Below, piece after piece: positions 11,548 to 23,900 of a stretch of DNA of 64,000 nt. Numbering within the stretch: position 1 is the first letter of the stretch; every line of letters begins with the position of its first letter. The position numbers and the translations under genes are program-made. The stretch comes from Panaeolus papilionaceus (lineage: Eukaryota; Basidiomycota; Agaricomycetes; Agaricales): assembly GCA_015501605.1 (NCBI GenBank), contig JADNRZ010000009.1, forward strand, positions 1,364,001 through 1,428,000, given 5' to 3'. The notes under the pieces are model-generated. The model did not search any database. It was not told where the DNA came from and worked only from the letters and a program-made list of their open reading frames with translations.

Positions 11548-12661
11548 TCATTGCTCACTTGCATGAGCAGTGGCGTGTTGCTTCGTCTGTTGGGCCCTTG
11601 CTCGCTTTCGTCGCCACCAAACAACCGCAAAGGAGCTTAGCAGTAATAGAACACCCAACAAGGATACAATAGCAATAATCCATGGAGCCAAATGCGGGGA
11701 GGAATTACGAGAGCTTCCACTATTTGTCAAGTTAGGGGCAGCTTCAGCCGAAGAGTTGTAGGCTATAAAGTCGATGCCCAATGCTTGTGTGGCCTGAATG
11801 CTGGTGATATTCATCATGAACGTGTGGGTACCCGCATCGACTTCCGCATGGAAGAGCTCGAGCATTGGCAAAGAATCAAGAGTATCTTGCGGTAAGTTGT
11901 ACATCTTGCTCACTCCATCAATGGCGTATTCCGCTGTGATATTTGCACCAGATGAGATGTTTGCTACGATCCCGTAAATCGAGATAGATGTCCCTATAGT
12001 ATGAATGCCCCGTTAGATTTATTGTGGTGATCTTCAACTAGGAGATGTGCAGACCCTCAAACTCGAAGCGAATATTGTCACCAATGCTCCTGCTCCAATG
12101 GGTGCTGTTGTTGTAAAAAGAAGTCGAATAATCAAAAGGGACTCGGAGTAGCGATTGTTCGGACCATGTGCCAGAATAGAAAATTGAGGCGTCTGTATCA
12201 TCTGCAACAACAGTTCTGCCTTTGAGTGGTGTGAACGATCCAGCAGTGACTGTCAAGTAGTCTAGTATAGGAGGCAGCTGTCCCGGGCCCGCTGCATAGG
12301 TAATGGTGTGTTTCCCATCGGTTAATAGTGAAGAAGTAAATGAGCCATCACCCGCCGGTTGGGAGATGAAAGGGCCATCATCAAGCTTGACTGAGTATGG
12401 TGCATCAGGCGCGATTGAAGCACCGACATGTACCCCGGTCCCTACATATGAGCAAGTAGTTTTTTATGAAGCATGGGCATTATGTGATAATAGAATGATC
12501 TTACCGTAGAAGGTGTACTCAAACCATCCTTTGGTACATTCGTCACTTTGTGCTGTTGTCCAGGTATTGTTATAGTAAGATCCGCTAACGGTTTGTTGTG
12601 AAGATGTGCATAGATACTTGATCTGAGAGTCATGGTCATCTATGAGAAGTGTGGTTGGCAT
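11548..12661 (-). CDS. Single-pass membrane protein with two tandem beta-rich domains
   Basis: This three-exon gene of about 330 codons belongs to a common basidiomycete type without a known role. Two similar units can be seen. The first starts LLIDDHDSQIKY and includes WTTAQSDECTKGWFEYTFYGTGV; the second starts VVADDTDASIFYSGTW and includes FEFEGTSISIYGIV. Each ends in a G-T-S/G-[IV]-Y-G turn typical of carbohydrate-binding-like jelly rolls; this likeness is an inference. A single membrane segment (WIIAIVSLLGVLLLLSSFAVV) lies near the C-terminus, followed by a basic stop-transfer WWRRKRARAQQ and a short tail. Many N-x-S/T sites before it suggest an extracellular N-terminal part, though no classical signal peptide precedes the first domain. 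The introns lie at about 12441-12505 and 11995-12047. Confidence 0.8.
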
Positions 12662-13274
12662 AATGAGAGTCTGTGAAAAGGAATGACTGCAGCGGGTTTG
12701 CTGGTGGGTGGTGGAGTTGGGGGTTTAAGACAGAGTGACAGGTTTTCATGGGCGGTGCTAATTGCCCCTTGCACGAAGGGACGATGCAGGTTTGGCGTGA
12801 GAACATGATGGTGCGATGATCATGATGCATTGAATGAAATCCGCTATCCAGTCCAGACCCAATCAATTCTAAGCCAATTTACACTTGAACTATTGTTTAT
12901 TCTGAATGTCGTTCATTTGCGTGCAGACGGCGTACCTTCAGGTAATCATTTGAATGCGATGTGGGGTGATTGCCTGCCTTGAGTCGCAGACAATATTAAA
13001 CGGTGGTATGACAGCTATTCAAAGCTGTTTACCTGAAGGGCCTAGAATGAGAACATATTTCAGTCATCGTGGGGTTTAGGGTGCAATTTCGTTGTATTGC
13101 ATGGGTAACAGAATGCCACAAATGAGCATATTCACTTCGAAAAGCCACCCTTGCGTGAAGTCATTGAGGAGCGGAACAAGAGCGGATGCAGATCAAAACA
13201 ACTCCGCGAGTCATCATTATTTGGCAAAGTTGTCTGTCACAAACCTTTGCTCCATCCTCTTCCGAAATCTCCTC
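12662..13274. promoter_or_regulatory. Divergent intergenic, membrane protein / SDHAF1
   Basis: This 613 bp between two divergent start codons holds both promoters. No repeats, other genes or recognisable operators are seen. Confidence 0.4.
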
Positions 13275-13627
13275 ATGAAACGGTCAGGCTTACAGAAAGA
13301 TGTCCTGAAACTCTACCGACGGTAAATTAGTGAAATTATGTTCGCGTTAGATGTGACGTGCCTAATACATCTATAATTCCTAGGGCGCTGCGTATGGTTC
13401 ATGCTAAACCAGTTGAAGCACAACCCAAGTTTTCGCTCTTTGTGCGCTACACATTCCACAAAAATGCAACCGAAGTTTCCCCCCGCAACATTAGCTTTAT
13501 CGAACATCTCCTCAGAAAGGGAACGAGGCAAATAGAACTCTACGAAGACCCTGGCGTCAAGGACTGCTTTGTGTCTCAGGAAATGGTCGAATGGGACAGA
13601 GCGCGCCGGAGACCTACTTCGACATAG
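13275..13627 (+). CDS. SDHAF1: Succinate dehydrogenase assembly factor 1 (LYR protein)
   Basis: This small mitochondrial LYR-motif protein (yeast Sdh6) is needed to insert iron-sulfur clusters into the SDHB subunit of complex II. Exon 1 (13275-13321) encodes MKRSGLQKDVLKLYRR; a 62-bp intron (13322-13383) splits the arginine codon and the next exon continues ALRMVHAKP. The joined LYRRALRM is the LYR motif. FVRYTFHKNATEVSPRN and HLLRKGTRQIELYEDP match SDHAF1 orthologs closely, and the protein (about 96 residues) is the usual size. Its 3' end lies 108 bp from that of the uL29m gene. No cleavable presequence is evident, as is normal for LYR proteins. Confidence 0.92.
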
Positions 13628-13735
13628 GAACAGAGCGGGTGAACAATAAAAGTAATCTATAGGTCCTTGGGGAATCACTATTCATTCAGTAAATATCATT
13701 ATAATTAATGAATAGAGATATGGTACACAAAGGAT

Positions 13736-14556
13736 CTATGCAGGCTCGGAGGATTGTGGAGGTTGCTCAGACATGGGAGTTGAGGTGTTGCCAGAGTCCT
13801 TCGAGGGTTTTGAAGCTTGCGGTGAAGATCCCTCGGTGAGGTAGTGGTAGACAAGTTCGTCAGATTCCGTGTATTGTCGTGCATGCGCCTTCCTCTCCCG
13901 GTTGGCTTGTTCTCTCTGCGCAATTTCGACGGCGCCTTGATATGCCAGTCTTCTCTCGTTAAGCACTGCTTTGATCCGGGCCATTGTTTTTCGGACCTAG
14001 AACAGAGATATGAGTGTTGCAAATGGGATACATCCGAGTACAACTCACTTGGCGAACTTTCTCAGCGGAGACCTGTAAATCTGGATTTGTAACTCCCATC
14101 CGTCTGACCTCCTCCTTCTGTGTCGCCAAAAGATTCTTTTCTCGCAATGCGACGTACCAGAGAGTGTGCAAGTCTCTGAAGCTCTTGTTCCTCAATTCCT
14201 CCGCTCTCCAAGCTCGCCCTGTAGATATTTATAAATGAGTGCTTTATGCGAATGCGGTCAAACTACACACCCGAAACCAATTGAGCCTGCTCTGGAGTTT
14301 CAAAGACTTCGTAACGAGCCTCTCCCTCTAGATTGTCACCCTCTTTCCCGCGGAAAAATGCATACAGCCCATGGTCTTCTCTTACGGGAACTTTCGCGGT
14401 TTTCCGTGGTGATGGAGTTGAACCCTCAAAAAGGTTTTCCTGGTTAACGGGCACGGGTGTAAGAGCACCTTGGGTAGCTGGCACTACCTGTGCAAAAGAG
14501 CGACACAGTGATTTAGAAATGCATGTTGAGAGTGTAGACCTGGAAAGAGCCAACAT
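13736..14556 (-). CDS. MRPL4: Mitochondrial large-subunit ribosomal protein uL29m
   Basis: This is a mitochondrial ribosomal protein of the MRP-L47 family (yeast Mrpl4, human MRPL47). Residues 1 to about 40 are rich in Ser/Arg ([20 protein letters not shown]) and form a likely matrix presequence. The conserved core is assembled from three exons: [33 protein letters not shown] and [18 protein letters not shown]. This DLH-LWY...EKN..AT signature identifies the family. The C-terminal tail is Ser/Pro-rich. The start at 14556 is preferred over an upstream in-frame ATG (14643) because it gives a clean presequence. It is divergent from RAD50 with 284 bp between starts. Confidence 0.92.
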
Positions 14557-14840
14557 TGCGAGAAATTGAAGTAAAGCAATAATTTCATTTCCAAAATTAT
14601 GATCCAAGTTTCTTGTTTGGTCAAAGCTCGTGTTACCAAACACCCATGTGACAGTTCGCGACAGTCACACTAATTTCACTGGCTTTGAGCGTTAACTAGT
14701 CATTTGGTTGCTACTCACCACGTTCACCATTAACCAACTAAATCGTTGTCCATCTACATCGTGTACTAACTCTGCTTATTGTTTTTATAATCAACTTGAG
14801 GGACGATCTCCTCGACACAACCGCTCATTGAACATCAAAC
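14557..14840. promoter_or_regulatory. Short bidirectional promoter region, MRPL4 / RAD50
   Basis: Only 284 bp separate the start codons of MRPL4 (minus) and RAD50 (plus), so regulatory elements are probably shared or interleaved. A motif such as TTGGTT/AACCAA near 14705-14740 could be CCAAT-like, but this is weak. Confidence 0.45.
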
Positions 14841-17800
14841 ATGGCTTCATTAAACAAGTTGGCCATTCGCGGGATTCGTTCGTTTGACGATAAACATATC
14901 TCCGTCATTGAATTCTTCACTCCAGTAACTGTCATTGTCGGCCATAATGGAAGCGGCAAAACAACTATTATTGAGTGTCTCAAGTACGCGACGACAGGCG
15001 ACCAGCCTCCAAATACACGTGGAGGTGCTTTCATACATGACCCCAAAATGGCCAACGAAAAGGAAGTCAAGGCTCAAGTTAAACTCAGATTTCATGCTGC
15101 CAACGGAACTAGGATGCTTGCTGTAAGAAATCTTAGCGTCAGCATGAAAAAGACTTCCTTGACCATGAAAACCTTGGAAAGTATCCTATCTGTGGATGAA
15201 AATACAAATGGAAAGGTAGGTTCGTCGTTTCAAATCCCGAAATGTGCTAAACACATCCATCTGGTCAGAGAGCGACTATTTCAACTAAATGCGCAGAGAT
15301 GGACGAGGAAATTCCTCACTTGTTTGGCGTTTCGAAGGCGGTTTTAGAAAATGTCATATTTTGCCATCAAGAAGACTCGTACTGGCCATTGGCCGAGCCT
15401 GCTCAGCTAAAGAAGAAATTCGATGAGATTTTTGAGGCCACAAGGTGAATAGAAACGGTTAGGTATGTCCGGAGTGCTGACAAGATTTCGAAAGATACAC
15501 AAAGGCGTTGGACAATATCAAGGCTCTTCGAAAAGACCGTGCTGCTGATCTGAAGGCAGATAAAGAACGGCTTGTCTTGCTTTCCAGAGAAAAGGCACAC
15601 TCAGACAAGCTCAAAGAGCGTATCGCTGACACTGAGGCTAACATAGCCCGGAAACAGAGTGACTATGAAGAAACAAAAGCCAAGCACGACACTCTTCGTC
15701 AAGATAACGACAAGTTTTATGCTCTACACAAAAAATTTAGAGAAATGTACATCACCGTCCAAGGGCTTGAAGAAAACAAGACCCGCGTACAATCAACTCT
15801 GGCCGAGGTCAAAGCAAAATATACTGAGATTCCTGGTAAGGCTCAATAGAGCCTCATTTTTGTTGCGTCTCACTCTCTCCTTAGGCACTCTGGAAGAATT
15901 GGAACAACGAGAGCGCCAGTTTAAAGACGAAATTGATGCCCAGATGAAAAAGCGACTGGCCGAAGTTAGGAAGAAAGAGGATTTGGAGGACGAGCTCACT
16001 GCTGCTCAAAGTCAGCAAAAAGATCTTTTGGGAAGGCTTGGTCGGCTTCAAGGTGAAGCAGAGGTGTGTTGTTTGTTCTCTCCTAGATTGTCAACTCATC
16101 AATAAGCCCCCAGGAACAAGAACGGAGGATTGCTGCTCGCGAGCGGGAGCTTAAAGAGGTTGGCGACGCACATGACATTAAGGTCTATGCTACGCCCCTA
16201 AGACGACAAGACATCATTGAGTTCATGTCCCGCATTGACGATCTGGAACGGGCCAAGAAGTCCGAAGTTGAGCATTACCAGGTACTTTTGCCGCATGCTA
16301 GTTTTGTGGGGCAACCTAACCGGAATGAAATAGAGTGAGTTAAGGTCGAAGACGGAGGACTACCAAGCACAGCTGCGAACCCTGGACCGCGAACTGGATA
16401 GCCGAAAGTCTAGTCGGCAGCGTCTTCGCGAGCAGATCGTATGTTCATGTCCTCCATTCAGTTTATCGTATGCTCACTATCTTCTACAGGCAGAATATCA
16501 AGCCAAAGTCAAGGAAATTGACCGAGAACTTGAAACCCTCCAAGAACTTCCCGCTAAACAAACAACTCTTAAATCTGCTATTGGCCAGAAAAATGAACAG
16601 ATTGAACGGGTCAAGCAGGAAATCGCTGCTGCTAATTACGAAAAGAGATTACTCGAAAGGGCGAGCAAAGCACGGCAGCTCGAGGAACAAAGAGAGCAAC
16701 TCAATGTCGAGCTCCAAGCACTCAGCATGCAGGCGCAATCTCGGGCTACACTCGAGCTTAAGCGAACGGAAGTGATGACCAAAACTTCCGAAAGTGAAAA
16801 TATGTCTGTCACTTCATATAATAAGCGTGGGACTTTGTCTGTACTGACCCGATTCGCTTTCTGTTTTTCATCTGGAACAGGCTTCAGTTGGCTAAGGCCA
16901 AACTTGCGCCATTGACGCAGAAGAATGTTGATGCGAATACCATTGAGGAGGAAGTGGAGAGACTCTCGCTGTCAGTTTGTTACCACTCTCTTGTGGCTCA
17001 TATCTTACTCATTTCACACTAGTCAGAAAGAACGTCAAACAGCCGACGTAAGTGCGAGATCGCAAACAGTGAACAGTCGACTCCAGAAGGTGGATGCAGA
17101 CATCGCGCAAACGCGCGCGAAGCTGGATCAAAAGAAGGAGGAACTCAGAGGTGAGACACCTATGTCAGCTCCTATCTGTTATCGCATGATAAACGATAAA
17201 AATAGTTTATGAAAAGAAGATGCGCGAAGTAATCCTAGAGGATGGTAAAACTGTCGACATTGCTTTGCAAGACGCCATAAAAGTCCTCAACGAGCTCAAA
17301 CAGCAAGTTGTGATCTTGTACAGTCATCGTTATTCTAATTCTGTATTCCAGATCGGAAGGAAACCTGGCTGGCACGAGCAGGTTATATGACGGGATTTTA
17401 AGCATTGGACGTCAAAAAAAGTTATGCAAAGTTTGCAACCGGCACCTGACTGACAGTGAATTGAAAGTCTTCGAACAACATGTCAGTATTTTTGGTTCAT
17501 CCATCCCCCATGTGTACTAATGTCACCACACAATTAGATTCAAGTTTTGATGCAGGAATCATCGCCAGAGAACATTGAGGCCAATAAAGAAGATATCTTG
17601 GCTTGGGAGGAGGAAGTAGACAGGTTACAAATGCTGAAACCTGTTGAACTTCAACGAAATAGGGTGAAGCAGCAGGAAGTACCTCAACTTGAGAAGGAAC
17701 TCGAGGAGTTGGAGGACTCCCGACCGGAGCTCGTCGAAGAAGCAGAGAAGGTGCGCGACCTCATGATCGTTTCCAAATTTGCTAACTTCTTTCGCCCAAT

Positions 17801-19949
17801 AGGCGACCGACTCACTCGAGTGCCTAAAGGGGGAGATGAAAGAAATTCAAACGTTGAAGCATTATGCTGCGACCATCTCGAGGCTGGGACAAGAGGTTAT
17901 GCGTGCACAGCAGGATGCATCTCGAATTGAAGCTAGTCTTTCTTCTACCGGTTCTACTAAAACTGCAGAAGACCTGCAGAATGAACTGAGCGAAATTTCG
18001 AGCGAAATGTACGTAATTTTCCGTCTACAAACGCCACAATGTATACTCAGCTCACTGTCATCCGAAATAGCCGAAAGAACGAAAGGGAGTCTAAATCCAT
18101 AACCAACGAATCTGACCGTCAGACACGCTTGATTCGAGACATTGAAAAAGATTTGCATGAGCTTGAGCTGAAGGAGCGTGACGTATCTAACCGAATTCGT
18201 GATAAGGAGCGGATGGAAAATGACATTGAAAGGATGAAGCGAGATATAATTACCAACAGTGCGCAATGCAAGGTTAGTTCAAAAACAGTTAATCTGCTTC
18301 TGACGTTACGGTGGCTGACAGCACCACCTTCAGGAATTAGACTCCAAGATCTCGGAAGCTCAAGCTCCTATCGACACTTTGCAACGAAACTTCAAGCAAG
18401 TTCAGAATGACCTAACGGCGCGTATAACAGAGGCTCAGCGTCTTTATGAGGAGCTCAACAAGAATATCGATCGGTTGAGGGATATAAACAAGAATATCGA
18501 AAGGTAGCGATTTCCATTCCGAATTCGATTCCATCTGACTTGTTGCTTAGATATGTCAAAGAGAAGAAGCCAGCTCTGTTGGCCGAATGTTCAACGCAGC
18601 TAGAAGCCTGCGACAAGGAGATCCATGATTTGCAGGCCCAAATTGAGGTATCTCGGGAATGTATATCGAATCTCGACAGAAACATCAACGAGAGCGGAGC
18701 TACCAGCTCTAATCTTCGGGATAACATCATCGTCCAACGGTTGAATAGGGATATCGCGAAAATTCAAGCGCAGATTGACTCCTATGATATGGAAGAAGCT
18801 GCCAGAGCCCGGAGAAACTTTGAAGATAAATACGAGCCAGCCAAGGAGCGAGAAAGAAAGCTTCATGAAACTGTCCGTCGTCTTGTCTTCTTCCTCCCAA
18901 GACCGTCGTTCCTATGTCTTACCGTCCTCTTAGTACAATCAACTCAGCGGTGAGCTGGGGTCTCTAGCGGCCCAGCTGAAGACCCTCAAAGATGACCTCA
19001 AGGGATATAAGGATGTCTACAAGAAGTACACCGACCAGTTAATTCGTGTCAAAGTCCGCATTCTGCTTCATCTACCTTGCTGGCATACTTAATTCGTGTT
19101 AGGTCTCCGACATGGCTAACAACGACTTGGAGAAGTACGCAAAGGCCCTTGACAAGTACGGTGTGCTGAGCTACCATCGCCTCTATTTCAACTGACAACC
19201 TTGTGCTGTATTAGCGCTATCATGAAGTATCACGGTCTCAAAATGGAAGAGGTTAACGACACCATGAAACATCTTTGGAACAAGACCTATCAGGGAACCG
19301 GTATGTTCTGTCCCGTCATCAACGTCCATGCATCTCATACCCCATCGACGCTCTCCTTATAGACATTGACGGCATTAAAATCGTTTCGGACGCTGATACT
19401 GCTGGGAAACGTTCGTATAACTATAGAGTATGTCGCATGCTGCTGCTTCTGGTCCTGCCACTGACCATGGTCATAGGTCGTAATGACCAAAGATCAAGTC
19501 GAAATGGATATGCGAGGCCGATGTTCTGCCGGTCAGAAGATGTTGGCCTCCATCATCATCCGCCTAGCACTCTCGGACTCTTTTGGGCAGAATTGTGGTA
19601 TTCTCGCTTTAGATGAACCTACGAACGCATTGGATACAGAAAATATAGATGCTCTGGCAGAGAGTCTTGTGGAGTACGTGGGCAATTACCAGGAGCACCG
19701 GCGTGTTGACATTCCTTACACATATTGACAGCATTATCAACGAACGGAAAAACCACTCCAATTTCCAACTTATCATTATCACCCATGACGAGGGATTCCT
19801 TCGAAAGCTAGGGCAGAGCGACGTGATGGAATATTATTGGTATGGTGAATTACTCATATTGCTCGGGGATGATCAACTAAAGGTTTCACAGGCGTGTATC
19901 TCGAGATTCAAGACAGAAATCCGTAATTGAACGACAGCATTTTAGATAA
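14841..19949 (+). CDS. RAD50: DNA double-strand break repair ATPase Rad50
   Basis: This is the SMC-like ATPase of the Mre11-Rad50-Nbs1 complex, which binds and tethers broken DNA ends. The N-terminus [17 protein letters not shown] leads to the Walker [13 protein letters not shown]. Two long coiled-coil stretches, rich in E/K/Q/L with many short exons, flank the zinc hook CKVC (about 17420-17445, [13 protein letters not shown]). The C-terminal ATPase half has the ABC signature [16 protein letters not shown], Walker [17 protein letters not shown] and the THDEGFL switch region. The end is resolved by a final intron that joins MEYYW to [18 protein letters not shown]; stop TAA at 19947-19949. The length, about 1300 residues, is normal. 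Some 20 introns are present. All conserved catalytic motifs are intact. Confidence 0.95.
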
Positions 19950-20989
19950 TTAATATTTTTTACACTTTCTCCGTGTTCAACCCCACATTTACTATTTTAA
20001 TTTCATGGACAGCTTCTTCTGCACTGCTTCTTGCGGCCCGAGCTTTGTTTTCTGATGCAACCCGAGTAAAGGCGTTTCAAGGCTGACGATCCATAGTTGG
20101 GCCTATACTTAAACTGTCAAATTGGCTGATGTTACTATGGGCGTACAAGTGATCTCTTGGAGATGTGAATACTGTGATGTGCGTGTTTCGCAAAATCGCC
20201 CTCACCTGTTTTACATCTGCTCATTGAGTTGCTCAGCGCCTTATGACCTGTGTCTTCTGACCATCAAAGTTGTATGTTAGACAGGGCGCAACATGTACTA
20301 CTTCGTGGATTCTTCCGAAGTTGAGAAAGCCAACTTGCCGAGGTTTGCTCGCATGGTTCTACATTCTGACATGACACTGGCATCGAAAGCGGAGGCGATT
20401 GCATTGATGCTGCTTTTGACCTCTGGACATATTTAGATCTTGCCCGATCGTGGGACCTTTCGGCTCTACTTGGTAGGTGTTGCTCAACAGCATCGTGAGC
20501 AAACATGTCGCCTTTCTCGTGGCAGCTCGTGGCAATACTCTTTCCTGATTAGCACTCCGACTGCTCTCGAGGAATCAATGATCTTGGTGTTCGTTTCCGT
20601 ATGACGAACTTTCCCGCTATCCTTTGCAACATTCCTGCATTGTCCATTTTTAACCTGGTCTACTAATCTTTCCAATTCCACATGGGATGATGGATCGCTC
20701 CGGAGACGGACAAGAATCTCTGAGCTTGTTCAGCAATCGTATCTAGTCTTTGGGATCTCACTTTTGCGTCTCGCGTAATTCATTGTTCCACACCATTCTG
20801 GCTGCTCCTCATCTGCAATCTGGCACTGGCAAGTTCCTATTGACGGTAGTTTTTCGGAAACCACAGATTTGCGGACGCCTACCATGTAGAGCATAATTTG
20901 TCGAGGCTTAGGAATGCGTTCACTTTAAAAAGCCAGGCAATTCACGAAAATAAGCCAGGTTCCAATCCACACAGGACACTTGCTCAGCC
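19950..20989. other. Intergenic 1 kb, RAD50 to TmpL-like gene
   Basis: This 1040 bp holds the RAD50 3' UTR and the promoter of the next plus-strand gene. Minus-strand open frames around 20484-20700 have a charged, protein-like composition (ELERLVDQVKNGQ...) but are interrupted by stops and resemble no family I know. They may be chance or a decayed fragment. Confidence 0.4.
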
Positions 20990-23900
20990 ATGCATCTCCA
21001 GCCTCCGAAAAGCGATCCCCTCCAAAGCCTCAGCGCTTCCGACAAGGCCCTCTTCTACCAATTCGGAGTTGGCACAACTGTCGCTGCACCATTCAATTGT
21101 GTGCATCAGGCATTCGAGCACCATGCTCACCAGCAACCAGAGGCTGTTGCAGTGGAAGACTTCGAACATCGCATCACTTACGGTGAACTCGACCGTCAAG
21201 CCAACTGCCTCGCTGCCCACCTCCGCTCGAAAGGTGTCACCACCGACTCGCGTCTCTGTTTCGTCGCCGAGCGTTGCATACCTCTGCTCGTCGGTATCTT
21301 AGGTATTCTCAAGGCTGGAGCAGCATATGTTCCTCTCGACGGGAACATCGTTTCCGACAGCACCTTGAAGCATGCTTTGCTTGGCTCAGAAACCTCCCTG
21401 GTTTTGGTGCTGAAAAAATTTGCCCAACGTGTTTCCAATAGTGACGCTATCTGCTATGAGGATGTCATTTGCTCTCCTCATAACTTGGAGCATTGCATCA
21501 AGCCTCTAGACCGCTCATCCGGGAATCATGGATGTTATGTTATTTATACCAGCGGTATGATGTATTGCCTACTGCTATTGCTGTCACGCTTACACTATTT
21601 ATAGGCACTACCGGTGTTCCCAAAGGTGTCGACGTCACTCATGGAAATTTGACCAACTGTATGTGCTATTTTTCCTCAGTCGTTTTTTAATTGCTCATGG
21701 CCTATCGAAGTGGTTTGTCTTTCTCCTGGAAACCTAGGAATGAAGCCAGGTGCTCGTATTTCTCAACTCATGAACATTTCGTTCGACATGGCACAATGGG
21801 TATGTGGGTTGCACGAAGGGTGCTACATCTACTAATAAACTTGCAGGAAATGCTCGGTAGCATGTGCAACGGTGCTACACTTGTTCTCCGAGGAAAGAGT
21901 TCCGCCCAGTGGCGTGCTTGCATGAAGACCGTCGAGATTGTTGTCGCCACTCCATCCATGCTTGTTCCCCATAAGCCTGAGGATTACCCTACTATCAAGA
22001 CAATTGCGGTAGCAGGAGAGCCTTGCCCTAAGTGTATGTTTCTTGAATCGTCATCCCGGAATAGTTGTTCATTACCTTTCAGCTCTCGCGGATGACTGGG
22101 CTTCCCGCGGTGTTACTTTCTACAATTCATGCGGCCCCACCGAGATTACAATCGTGAATACGATGCAAAAACATACGGCTGGCGAGACCCCATTAGCCAT
22201 TGGAGCACCCACTCCAAATAACACAGTCTACGTCTTAGACGAGAATGAAAAACCCGTCCCCATTGGAGAAGTTGGAGTTATGTGGGCTGGTGGTAAAGGT
22301 ATCACTCGCGGCTATCTCAACCTTCCAGAGAAGACAGCAGAAAGATATATGGTGGATCCTTTCATGAATGACGGGTTTGTGGACCATCTTTTCATTTGGC
22401 CATATATTGATTCTCATGAAATTCATCAGGTCTATGATGTTCAACACAGGCGATCTTGGGTATGTCATCTTGCACCATTTCCTTTGAAAGCATCTCACAA
22501 TATCTATAGACGCTGGACACCCAAAGGTACTCTCGAACATTTGGGTCGCATTGACCATCAGGTTAAAATTAAGGTATTGGGCTTGATCTCGTTTTGGAAG
22601 TGTTGCTTATTCCTTGCGTCATAGGGATTCCGTGTCGAGCTCGATGGTGTAGCATCCGCTATGGAGGTAAGTAGCATGTATGCAGTTATTGGAGCCTCGT
22701 CGCTGACTGATTTATTTCTGAACAGACGCATCCTTCTGTGATTGCTGCGGTCGCTCTCCTCATTGATGGCGAGCTGTGGGGCTTTTACTCTCCTTCCAAC
22801 GTACCGGACGAAGACGTCAAAGCAGCTGCGGCCAAGGTGCAACCTTATTATGCGGTTCCCACTCGATTCATCAGCCTGGACGATTTCCCCCACACTTCGT
22901 GAGATTATCTCCTTTGCCAAGCTTCTTGGATGAGAGACCGACATTCTATTTTTAGCAACGGAAAGACTGACAGACGCGTCCTGGAAAAGATGGCGCGTGA
23001 CTCCCTCCAAACGGATTCTACTTCAGATACAGACACAGTCTCTGGATCCAACACAACGGCGAAGAGTTCAGTTACTGATCTGAAAGCACCGGCCCTTCCG
23101 AGCCTTGTTTATCAACCAGGACCGCAACAGGCCCACAGCCTCAGTGAAAAGTCCTCGGCAGAAGGCACCGCAGCATCCAGCACCACCGATCTCGAATCAG
23201 ATTCAGATTCGTTGGCTGCTATCAAGCGCGAATACCCATGGACTGGATATCAAGACGACTATATCCCAGACAAAACCCAAGGCAAATTCTTCCGCAACGT
23301 TCGACACCAAATCTTCTCGTTGTACCGCCGACTCTTTGGGATTGTTTTCATCACCAACCTGGCTATCTTCATCTCAGTTTGTGTTAAAGGGTCAAACGCT
23401 CAACAGATCGGTGGCATCGTTGTTGCCAACCTGTTTTGCGCGATCCTGATGCGTCAGGATCACGTCATTAACGTTTTCTTCAATGTTTTCTGTTCAGTTC
23501 CTGCTTCGTGAGTGGTCTCTATTCCCCCTCTTTGTATATCCTCAAAAATTATCAGATGGCCTCTCTGCATTCGTCGGGTTTGTGCTCGTGTCTACCACAT
23601 CGGTGGCCTTCATTCCGGCTGTGCCGTATCTGGCACTGTATGGTTGGTACTTTTCTCCGGAGTCGCAACTCGAGAGTTCGTCACTACACGCAAAGTACGA
23701 CACCATCTACTCTTTTGATTGTGAGATTTCTCATTTAGATCACAGGTTTCGGTCGCTACCCTTGTGGTTACCTACCTCATCCTCGCTCTCCTCCTCGGCA
23801 TCGTGATTTTTGCACACCCGGCGATTCGTTCCAAGAAACACAACACTTTTGAGCTCGTCCACCGTTTCACTGGATGGACTGCCACGGCTCTTGTGTGGGC

